A DNA stretch of 5,583 bases from positions 1 through 5,583 of the forward strand of contig JAEDOJ010000108.1 of NCBI GenBank assembly GCA_016302015.1. Direction: 5' to 3'. Of this stretch, positions 1 to 5,583 are shown piece after piece (the first letter of the stretch is position 1; each line of letters begins with the position of its first letter). The DNA comes from Oscillospiraceae bacterium. Its GTDB lineage: Bacteria; Bacillota_A; Clostridia; Oscillospirales; Oscillospiraceae. A program made the position numbers and the translations under genes. The notes under the pieces are model-generated. The model saw nothing but the letters and a program-made list of their open reading frames with translations, made no database searches and was not told where the DNA came from.

Positions 1-2326
1 GCACATTACGGAAATCGATCCCATGCAGTACAGCCTGATTTTTGAACGCTTCCTCAACCCGGAGCGGGTCAGTATGCCCGACTTTGATACGGACTTCTGT
101 CAGGCCCGCCGGGGAGAGGTCATCGACTATGTGACGGAAAAATACGGAAAGGATCATGTGGCGCAGATCGTCACCTTTGGCACCATGGCGGCCCGGGCGG
201 CCATCCGTGACGTGGGGCGGGCGTTGAATTTTTCCTATGCGGAGACCGATACCGTTGCGAAGCTGATTCCCACCACCTTGCACATGACCCTGGACGAGGC
301 GTTGCGGGTCTCTCCCCAGTTGAAGGAACTGTATGACGGGGACGACCGGGTGAAGAAGCTGGTGGACACCGCCAGAGCGTTAGAGGGAATGCCCCGGAAC
401 ACCTCCACCCATGCGGCAGGCGTGGTGATCACGGAGAAACCGGTATCGGATTACGTCCCGCTGGCGAAAAACGACGATACCATTGTCACCCAGTTCACCA
501 TGACCACCATCGAGGAGCTGGGACTGTTAAAAATGGATTTTCTGGGTCTGCGAAATTTGACGATTATTGAGGACGCGGAGCAGGAAATCCGGAAGAGGGA
601 ACCGGAGTTTTCCCTGAAAAAGGTCAGAACGGACGATCCCGACAGCTTCAAAATGCTGTCCGAGGGGAGAACCGCCGGTGTATTCCAGTTGGAATCCGCA
701 GGCATCACCGGGGTCTGCGTGAACATGAAGCCTCAGTCCATTGAAGATTTGACCGCAATTGTTGCCCTGTACCGTCCCGGCCCTATGGACTCCATTCCCA
801 GATTTATTGACAATAAGCTCCATCCGGAGAAGATCACCTATCTCTGCCCCCAGTTGGAGCCGATTTTGGCGGTCACCTACGGGTGTATCGTCTATCAGGA
901 GCAGGTGATCGAGATTTTCCGCAAGCTGGGCGGCTACAGTCTGGGTCAGGCGGATAATATGCGCCGTGCCATCTCCAAGAAAAAGGAAAAGGTCATTCTG
1001 GCGGAGCAGAAGGCCTTTGTCTACGGGGACGAAGAGCGGGGCATTCCCGGCGCCATTGCCAACGGCGTCAGCGAGGCGGCGGCGCAGGCAATTTATAAGG
1101 ATATTCTGGACTTCGCCAACTACGCCTTCAATAAGGCCCATGCGGTCTGCTATGCCCGGGTGACCTATGATACCGCCTATCTGAAGTGCCACTATCCCAA
1201 GGAATATATGGCCGCTTTGCTGACCTCCGTGCTGGACAATACCACCAAGGCGGTAGGTTACATTGCCGAGTGCAAGGAAATGGGCATCCGTCTGCTGAAC
1301 CCGGATATCAACGCCTCGGAGGACAAGTTTACGGTAGAGGCGGAGGGGATTCGCTTTGGTTTGGGTGCGGTAAAAAATATCGGCAGAGGACTTCTGCGCC
1401 AGATGGTGGCGGAGCGGGAGAAGAACGGGAAATTTACCTCCCTTGAGGACTTTGCGGAACGGATGGTTGACACGGATCTGAATAAGCGGGCGGTGGAAAA
1501 CCTGATCAAATGCGGCGCCATGGACAGTCTTGGGCTGAAACGCTCCCAGCTCCTGCAGATTTACGAGGGGGTTCTGAACTCCGTGGCGGACAGCAAAAAG
1601 CGGAATCTGGCAGGTCAGATGCAGCTTTTTGATATGTTTGAGGATACGGCCATGAAGTCTCAGATTGCCGTCCCGGACATCCCGGAGCGCCCCAGAAGCG
1701 AGCTGATGCAGATGGAGAAGGAAACCATCGGCCTGTACCTCAGCGGCCACCCCATGGATGAGTACCGGAAGCGGCTGAAGGGCTGCAATGTGATTCCCAT
1801 TCTTCGGATCATGGAATCCTTTGAAAACGGCGACGGGATCTACCGGGACGAGCAGATTGTCCGCATCGCCGGAATCATCGAAACTGTGAAAATGAAGACC
1901 ACCAGAAATAATTCCATGATGGCTTACGTGACGGTGGAGGATGACACAGGCTCCATAGAAACCCTGGTGTTTTCCAATGTCATTGCCAAAAGCGGCAACT
2001 ATCTGAAGGAAAATACGCCGGTGGTGCTGGAGGGCAGACTGTCCGTCCGGGACGAAAAAGCGCCCCAGATGGTGGTCAATGACGTAAAGCTGCTGGCAGA
2101 CGCGGTGAAGCCCGAGCCTCAGAAGCTCTACCTGAAAATTCCCTCCGAGGGGACGGCGGCGGATCAAAAGTGCCGTGCCATTTTGAAGATGTTCCCCGGC
2201 AGCCTGCAGGCGGTGCTCTACTTTGCGGACACCGGCATCCGCCGGGGCACCACCTGCTCCGTCCGACCGGATATGCTCCGGGAACTGCAAAATATTCTGG
2301 GAGAAAAATCTGTGGTTTTGAAATAA
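1..2326 (+). CDS. dnaE: DNA polymerase III alpha subunit (DnaE), 5'-truncated by window edge
   Basis: This is the catalytic subunit of the replicative DNA polymerase (C-family), acting at the fork with the sliding clamp. The frame is open from base 2, before the first ATG at 23, so the true start lies upstream. The 774 codons seen begin just before the active site. By comparison with E. coli DnaE, about 375 residues are missing (PHP domain and N-terminal palm). Visible elements are the catalytic motif PDFDTDF (the first two Asp codons at 80-82 and 86-88, matching E. coli D401/D403), the third catalytic Asp in KMDFLGLR (536-538), and the finger segment around NKAHAVCYA (about 1130-1155). Further on are a clamp-binding-like pentapeptide QMQLF (1616-1630), LYLSGHPMDEY (about 1733-1765), and a C-terminal OB fold (about 1856-1985). 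It ends in TAA at 2324-2326. No frameshift or missing active-site residue is seen. It is DnaE rather than PolC because no exonuclease domain interrupts it and the OB fold is C-terminal. Confidence 0.97.
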   Translation, partial: HITEIDPMQYSLIFERFLNPERVSMPDFDTDFCQARRGEVIDYVTEKYGKDHVAQIVTFGTMAARAAIRDVGRALNFSYAETDTVAKLIPTTLHMTLDEALRVSPQLKELYDGDDRVKKLVDTARALEGMPRNTSTHAAGVVITEKPVSDYVPLAKNDDTIVTQFTMTTIEELGLLKMDFLGLRNLTIIEDAEQEIRKREPEFSLKKVRTDDPDSFKMLSEGRTAGVFQLESAGITGVCVNMKPQSIEDLTAIVALYRPGPMDSIPRFIDNKLHPEKITYLCPQLEPILAVTYGCIVYQEQVIEIFRKLGGYSLGQADNMRRAISKKKEKVILAEQKAFVYGDEERGIPGAIANGVSEAAAQAIYKDILDFANYAFNKAHAVCYARVTYDTAYLKCHYPKEYMAALLTSVLDNTTKAVGYIAECKEMGIRLLNPDINASEDKFTVEAEGIRFGLGAVKNIGRGLLRQMVAEREKNGKFTSLEDFAERMVDTDLNKRAVENLIKCGAMDSLGLKRSQLLQIYEGVLNSVADSKKRNLAGQMQLFDMFEDTAMKSQIAVPDIPERPRSELMQMEKETIGLYLSGHPMDEYRKRLKGCNVIPILRIMESFENGDGIYRDEQIVRIAGIIETVKMKTTRNNSMMAYVTVEDDTGSIETLVFSNVIAKSGNYLKENTPVVLEGRLSVRDEKAPQMVVNDVKLLADAVKPEPQKLYLKIPSEGTAADQKCRAILKMFPGSLQAVLYFADTGIRRGTTCSVRPDMLRELQNILGEKSVVLK

Positions 2327-2328
2327 TT

Positions 2329-2367
2329 TTCAGAATTTCGTTACAAAGACACTACACATTCGTAACA
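2329..2367 (+). promoter_or_regulatory. Putative response-regulator operator: four hexamers at 11-bp spacing
   Basis: Hexamers related to TTNACA lie at 2329-2334 (TTCAGA), 2340-2345 (GTTACA), 2351-2356 (ACTACA) and 2362-2367 (GTAACA), each exactly 11 bp after the last. The first and weakest is only a partial match. The second and fourth sit in a longer near-perfect direct repeat, TTCGTTACAA (2337-2346) and TTCGTAACAA (2359-2368), 22 bp apart. OmpR/PhoB-family regulators bind direct repeats with about one helical turn per monomer. Gram-positive PhoP uses TTNACA-like repeats, and WalR uses TGTWAH-N5-TGTWAH, which the opposite strand partly matches. The block covers roughly -60 to -20 of the predicted promoter, where an activator or autoregulator would bind. 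The repeats are seen; the binding protein is inferred, most likely the product of the gene at 2430. Confidence 0.55.
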
Positions 2368-2381
2368 ATCTGTGTTATAAT
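2353..2381 (+). promoter_or_regulatory. Sigma-A type promoter with extended -10
   Basis: A perfect TATAAT lies at 2376-2381, preceded by TGT (2373-2375), which makes an extended -10. A -35-like TACACA (4 of 6 matches to TTGACA) lies at 2353-2358 with an ideal 17-bp spacer. Transcription would start near 2387-2390, giving a leader of about 40 bases before the ATG at 2430. The weak -35 and strong extended -10, with phased hexamers overlapping the -35 region, fit an activator-assisted promoter. It is the only convincing promoter seen in the window and probably drives all four downstream genes. Confidence 0.75.
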
Positions 2382-2429
2382 ATAGTATTGGATAACTGTG
2401 TATACAGACAAGGGAGACACTGAGTTGAC

Positions 2430-3116
2430 ATGAAAAAAGTACTGATTCTGGAAGACGAGGTCAGCATTCGCAGTTTTGTAGTGATCAATCTGAAACGAGC
2501 CGGCTACGAAGCCATTGAGGCGGGCACCGGCATGGACGCTCTGCAGCGCCTGAAGGAAAACCCGGATATCGGCGTAGCCATCCTTGATATTATGCTGCCG
2601 GACATTGACGGCTTCGAGGTCTGCCGCAGCATTCGTGCCACCAATAAGACCATCGGGATTATTATGCTTACCGCCAGAACCCAGGAGATGGACAAGGTCA
2701 CCGGCCTGATGACCGGCGCCGACGATTACGTGACCAAGCCCTTCTCCCCGGCGGAGCTGACGGCTCGGATCGACGCCCTCTACCGCCGCATCGGCGGCAG
2801 CACGGAGACCGACCCGGAGGTCATTGTCCATGAGCCCTTCACCCTGAACATTCGGAACCGCACCCTGGAAAAGGACGGCAGACGGATCAAATTAACCCAG
2901 GTGGAGTATGCCATTGTGCAGCTCTTTATGCAGAACCCCGGCAGGGCGCTGTCCCGGGAGGACATCCTGACGGCGGTTTGGGGACGGGATTATGACGGCG
3001 AGCTGAAGATTGTAGACGTGAATATCCGCCGTCTGCGGATTAAAATTGAGGATAATACGGCAAATCCCACCTATATCACCACGGTCTGGGGATTTGGCTA
3101 CAAGTGGGGCGTGTAA
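2430..3116 (+). CDS. OmpR/PhoB-family DNA-binding response regulator
   Basis: This 228-residue cytoplasmic transcription factor is activated by phosphorylation from a sensor kinase, almost certainly the one encoded next. The receiver domain spans about residues 2-120. It has acidic pocket E8/D9, phospho-acceptor D53 in ILDIMLPD (codon 2586-2588), T81 in MLTA, Y100, and K103 in YVTKPF. The winged-helix effector domain spans about 132-227, with the recognition helix around VDVNIRRLRIKIE and the closing wing VWGFGYKW. The length is standard for the family. The ATG at 2430 follows an in-frame TGA (2421-2423), so it is the earliest possible start. AGGGAG at 2411-2416 is the likely ribosome binding site, at a rather long 13-base spacing. 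The protein resembles PhoP, WalR and RegX3, but I cannot tell these apart by eye, so no symbol is given. Upstream 11-bp repeats suggest autoregulation. Confidence 0.95.
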   Translation: MKKVLILEDEVSIRSFVVINLKRAGYEAIEAGTGMDALQRLKENPDIGVAILDIMLPDIDGFEVCRSIRATNKTIGIIMLTARTQEMDKVTGLMTGADDYVTKPFSPAELTARIDALYRRIGGSTETDPEVIVHEPFTLNIRNRTLEKDGRRIKLTQVEYAIVQLFMQNPGRALSREDILTAVWGRDYDGELKIVDVNIRRLRIKIEDNTANPTYITTVWGFGYKWGV

Positions 3117-3126
3117 GCCCTGCGCT

Positions 3127-3133
3127 GGAGGTG
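3127..3133 (+). promoter_or_regulatory. Ribosome binding site that fixes a TTG start
   Basis: GGAGGTG lies 7 bases before TTG at 3141, close to ideal. No in-frame ATG or GTG lies between it and the coding region, and the protein would begin MKKTRG before a hydrophobic helix, which suits a membrane kinase. The site therefore decides the non-ATG start. Confidence 0.85.
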
Positions 3134-3140
3134 TCATTTT

Positions 3141-4187
3141 TTGAAGAAAACAAGGGGACTGCAAGGGCGCTGGCATAAGACCCTTACCCTTTTGCTTGCA
3201 GTCATTCTTTTGTGCGTAGCTGCGCTGACCGCTGTGGCAGCCGCGGCTTTCCACGGGACAAAGCTGCAGCTTGGCCTGTTTTTCATCATTGCGCTGATCC
3301 TGGGACTGGGCATTTTTGCCCTGGTGTTTTTCAGCAGCCGCCGCTATGTACTGTCCATCACGGAGCCGGTGGGAGAGATTACCAAAACCGCCAAGCGCAT
3401 TGCGGGAGGGAGCTACGGCATCCAGATGAAACGCCGCAGTGATGACGAAATCGGCGAGTTGGTGGACACCATCAACGATATGTCCTACAAAATCAGCCAA
3501 AATGAGAAGATGCAGGCGGAATTTGTCTCCTCCGTCTCCCATGAGCTGAGAACCCCCCTGACCGCCATCGGCGGGTGGAGCGAGACCCTTCTTTCCGAGG
3601 ACGGAGCCGTGGATACCGCCGATGCCAAGCGGGGACTGTCCACCATTCTGAAAGAAACCAAGCGGTTAAGCGCAATGGTGGAGGATCTTCTGGAATTCAG
3701 CCGAATCCAGAACGGACATTTTACCCTGAACATCGAAACCTGCGATCTGCGGTCGGAATTTGAAGATGTGGTCTTTATGTACGGCAGCAGGCTGGAGCAG
3801 GAGAATATCACGCTGAAATATCTGGAAAATGACGACGACATTCCGGAGCTTCCCTGTGACGCGGAGCGGATGCGTCAGGTCTTCCTGAACATTTTGGACA
3901 ACGCCGCCAAGCATGGCGGAGAAGGCGGCAAAATTACTGCGGAAATCTGTCGAAGAGGCAATGAGGTTGTGATTTATATCCGTGACTTCGGCCCCGGCAT
4001 CCCGGAGGATGAGCTGCCGCTGGTAAAAAAGAAATTCTATAAGGGCTCTTCCAAGGCCCGGGGAAGCGGCATCGGTCTGGCGGTCTGTGAGGAGATTGTC
4101 ACCCTGCACACCGGCACGCTGACCCTGAGCAATGAGGAGGAGGGCGGCCTCCTTGTGACCATCCGCCTGCCATTGAGCGAGCAATAG
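3141..4187 (+). CDS. Membrane sensor histidine kinase, partner of the upstream regulator
   Basis: This 348-residue kinase autophosphorylates on His and passes the phosphate to the response regulator encoded 24 bases upstream. Order of parts: a basic N-terminus (1-13), TM1 (about 14-36), a loop of only about 7 residues, TM2 (about 44-65), HAMP linker (about 70-118), and HisKA with H134 in SHELRTPLT (codon 3540-3542). The HATPase_c domain follows, with the N box at FLNILDNAAKH (N250/N254), G1 DFGPGIP (282-288), the F box at KKFYKG and G2 GSGIGLAV (308-315). All catalytic boxes are present, so it should be active. It lacks both an extracytoplasmic sensor domain and a PAS domain, so it is much shorter than Bacillus PhoR or WalK. 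Sensing must occur within the membrane, in HAMP, or through a partner protein. The start is TTG at 3141. The specific signal is unknown. Confidence 0.94.
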   Translation: MKKTRGLQGRWHKTLTLLLAVILLCVAALTAVAAAAFHGTKLQLGLFFIIALILGLGIFALVFFSSRRYVLSITEPVGEITKTAKRIAGGSYGIQMKRRSDDEIGELVDTINDMSYKISQNEKMQAEFVSSVSHELRTPLTAIGGWSETLLSEDGAVDTADAKRGLSTILKETKRLSAMVEDLLEFSRIQNGHFTLNIETCDLRSEFEDVVFMYGSRLEQENITLKYLENDDDIPELPCDAERMRQVFLNILDNAAKHGGEGGKITAEICRRGNEVVIYIRDFGPGIPEDELPLVKKKFYKGSSKARGSGIGLAVCEEIVTLHTGTLTLSNEEEGGLLVTIRLPLSEQ

Positions 4188-4193
4188 AGAGGA
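4188..4193 (+). promoter_or_regulatory. Ribosome binding site of the DUF1385 gene
   Basis: AGAGGA lies just after the kinase stop codon (4185-4187) and 6 bases before the ATG at 4200. The whole intergenic gap is 12 bases, leaving no room for a separate promoter there. Confidence 0.7.
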
Positions 4194-4199
4194 AAACCT

Positions 4200-5198
4200 A
4201 TGGCAAAGAAAGAAACCAACGAAAAATTTAAAACCATGATCGGCGGACAGGCTCTCATTGAGGGCATCATGATGATGGGTCCGGAGAAGGTGGCTACCGT
4301 CGTCCGGGCGAAGGACGGAATCCATACAAAAATTGAGGATCGGAAGCCTACGCCCAAATTTTCCGTGAGGAAAATTCCCTTCCTGCGGGGAATTTTCAAC
4401 TTCTGCACCTCCATGAAAACAGGGGTGACCGCTCTGATGTACTCAGCGGATTTCTACGGGGAGGAGGACGGAGAGGAGAACCCTGCCACCCAGTCCAAGC
4501 TGGACGCCTGGCTGGAGAAAAAGCTCTCCTCTGAGAAGGCGCAGAACGTTATTATCACCATTGCGGTGGTCATCGGCATCGCCTTTTCCGTGGGACTGTT
4601 TTTTGTTCTGCCTTCCCTGATCGGCTCCGTCATCAATCGCTGGCTGCCGGAGCGGGAAATTGTTCGGAACCTGCTGGAGGGTCTGGTGCGGATTGCCATC
4701 TTCCTTGGCTATATGTTCCTGATCTCCCGAATGAAGGATATGAAGCGGGTCTTTGCCTACCACGGGGCGGAGCATAAAACCATCCGCTGCTACGAGGCCA
4801 AGCTGCCTCTCACCGTGGAAAACGTGCGGAAGCAGACCAGACTCCACCCTCGCTGCGGCACCAGCTTCCTGTTTGTGGTAATTATTGTGTCCATTCTGGT
4901 CTTTTCCGTGGCCTCTGTCCTGCTGCGACCCATTACTCCCACCTTTGATTCCGGCGTCCTCAACGCACTGGTTCGTGTGGCGCTGAAGCTGATTCTTCTG
5001 CCTCTGGTGGTGGGAATCAGCTATGAGTTCAACCGTCTGGTGGGCAGGTATGACAACTGGCTGACCCGCGCCCTGTCCACGCCCGGTATGTGGCTGCAGT
5101 ATCTGACCACCAACGAGCCTGACGACAGCATGATTGAGGTGGGTATTGAGGCTCTGACGCTGGTGCTTCCCTCTCAGGAGGGCGCTGACCGATGGTAA
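4200..5198 (+). CDS. yqhQ: DUF1385 family membrane protein (YqhQ-type)
   Basis: This 332-residue membrane protein belongs to a widespread Gram-positive family whose function, as far as I know, is not established. Conserved family blocks are all present: GGQALIEGIMM (15-25), an FLRGIF segment (61-66), YHGAEHK (187-193), HPRCGTSF (216-223), YEFNRL (275-280) and the C-terminal PGMWLQYLTTNEPDD (295-309) with MIEV. Four hydrophobic segments are visible: about 117-142, 159-176, 222-242 and 254-274. The conserved His, Glu and Cys residues of the two middle blocks lie either side of a membrane segment boundary and could form a metal or ligand site; that is inference. The length is normal. The gene starts 12 bases after the kinase gene and overlaps prmC by 7 bases. 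I recall DUF1385 genes often neighbouring prmC, prfA or rpmE in Firmicutes, which fits here. The symbol follows the Bacillus homologue. Confidence 0.9.
   Translation: MAKKETNEKFKTMIGGQALIEGIMMMGPEKVATVVRAKDGIHTKIEDRKPTPKFSVRKIPFLRGIFNFCTSMKTGVTALMYSADFYGEEDGEENPATQSKLDAWLEKKLSSEKAQNVIITIAVVIGIAFSVGLFFVLPSLIGSVINRWLPEREIVRNLLEGLVRIAIFLGYMFLISRMKDMKRVFAYHGAEHKTIRCYEAKLPLTVENVRKQTRLHPRCGTSFLFVVIIVSILVFSVASVLLRPITPTFDSGVLNALVRVALKLILLPLVVGISYEFNRLVGRYDNWLTRALSTPGMWLQYLTTNEPDDSMIEVGIEALTLVLPSQEGADRW
5176..5182 (+). promoter_or_regulatory. Ribosome binding site of prmC, inside the DUF1385 gene
   Basis: AGGAGGG lies within the last codons of the upstream gene and 9 bases before the ATG at 5192. It supports that start and suggests coupled translation across the 7-base overlap. 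Confidence 0.8.
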
Positions 5199-5583
5199 AA
5201 CGGTACGCTGAACTCTATTTGGAGGCCAGACGGGCGCTGGCGGCCACGGAGGAGGACTACGCTTCCAATATCGCACGGGAGCTGGTTTGCGCCGCGGCGG
5301 GAAAAACCCCGGAGGAATTTATTGCCCACCGTGATTTGTATGCCTCTGAGGAAATCTGCGAGCTGGCAGAGTCCTATGTCAGCCGCTATGCGCAGGGAGA
5401 ACCCATGCCCTATATTTTAGGTCAGTGGGATTTTTACGACATGACCCTGACCGTGACACCGGACGTGCTGATTCCCAGAGACGATACCATGGCGGTGACG
5501 GAGCTGGCGATTAAAAAGGCGCTGTTCCTTCAGGAGAACCCCAGAATATTAGACCTTTGCACCGGCAGCGGCTGTATCGGCCT
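5192..5583 (+). CDS. prmC: Release factor glutamine methyltransferase PrmC, 3'-truncated by window edge
   Basis: PrmC (HemK) uses S-adenosylmethionine to N5-methylate the glutamine of the GGQ motif in peptide-chain release factors RF1 and RF2, in the cytoplasm. The window holds 130 codons plus two bases. The helical N-terminal domain that contacts the release factor covers about residues 1-85. It is followed by GEPMPYILGQWDF (69-81), VLIPRDDT (92-99) and the SAM-binding motif I ILDLCTGSGCIGL (119-131), where the window ends. The catalytic NPPY motif lies beyond the edge and cannot be checked. The family usually reads IPRPETE or IPRPDTE; here it is IPRDDTM, which may be a lineage variant. ATG at 5192 follows a strong ribosome binding site, and the gene overlaps the previous one by 7 bases (5192-5198). 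prfA is a plausible downstream neighbour but is not seen. Confidence 0.93.
   Translation, partial: MVKRYAELYLEARRALAATEEDYASNIARELVCAAAGKTPEEFIAHRDLYASEEICELAESYVSRYAQGEPMPYILGQWDFYDMTLTVTPDVLIPRDDTMAVTELAIKKALFLQENPRILDLCTGSGCIG

Noticed and set aside
527..2290. A 587-codon open frame on the - strand opposite dnaE
   Set aside because: It lies exactly codon-for-codon antisense to dnaE, so it stays open simply because dnaE avoids TTA, CTA and TCA codons here; it ends exactly where dnaE uses a TTA (527-529). The translation is not recognisable, and dnaE has every expected motif.
2327..2375. Search for an intrinsic terminator after dnaE
   Set aside because: The only inverted match is GTTAC (2340-2344) with GTAAC (2362-2366), a 5-bp stem with a 17-base loop and no following U-run. 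It is better explained as part of the phased repeats.
2399..2406. An 8-bp palindrome TGTATACA in the leader of the regulator gene
   Set aside because: It does not extend beyond 8 bp and is AT-rich, so chance is a sufficient explanation without comparative support.
2425..2430. A perfect TTGACA overlapping the regulator start codon
   Set aside because: No TATAAT-like hexamer lies 16-18 bp downstream (2448-2453 reads CTGGAA), so it is unlikely to be a -35 element.
2352..2831. A 159-codon - strand open frame covering the response regulator promoter and 5' half
   Set aside because: It is codon-aligned antisense to the regulator and has no recognisable domain or ribosome binding site.
4443..5276. 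A 277-codon open frame on the - strand opposite the DUF1385 gene
   Set aside because: Its register is codon-aligned with the sense gene, its composition is His/Gln-rich as expected of a shadow, and the sense frame carries all family motifs.

Overview
The window is ordinary-looking chromosomal DNA with all genes on the + strand and tightly packed. Several traits suggest a Gram-positive member of the Clostridia, possibly Oscillospiraceae/Ruminococcaceae-like. These are the DnaE sequence style, strong AGGAGG-type ribosome binding sites, a TTG start, and a DUF1385 (YqhQ-type) gene next to prmC. The assignment rests on recalled family resemblance only; no search was run.

Layout: (1) 1-2326 is the C-terminal two thirds of dnaE, the replicative DNA polymerase III alpha subunit, whose 5' end lies upstream. 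(2) 2327-2429 is a 103-base intergenic region and the only substantial regulatory region. It holds an extended -10 promoter (TGTTATAAT) and a set of hexamers spaced exactly 11 bp apart just upstream of and overlapping it, resembling a PhoP/WalR-type operator. (3) 2430-3116 encodes an OmpR/PhoB-family response regulator, and 3141-4187 its partner sensor histidine kinase, read from a TTG codon behind a good Shine-Dalgarno sequence. The kinase has two membrane helices but almost no extracytoplasmic loop. (4) 4200-5198 encodes a DUF1385 membrane protein. (5) 5192 to the window end is the start of prmC, the release-factor glutamine methyltransferase, overlapping the previous gene by 7 bases.

The last four genes have gaps of 24, 12 and -7 bases, each with its own ribosome binding site and no visible terminator between them. 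They therefore look like one transcription unit driven from the promoter at about 2353-2381, probably autoregulated by the response regulator. This joins a signalling pair to a membrane protein of unknown function and a translation-termination factor modifier.

No RNA genes, mobile elements, CRISPR arrays or long repeats were seen, and no gene-free stretch exceeds 300 bases. I did not find a clearly new biological system. The points most worth checking are the 11-bp phased operator, the loop-less sensor kinase, and the family GGQ motif in the DUF1385 protein beside the enzyme that methylates GGQ glutamines.
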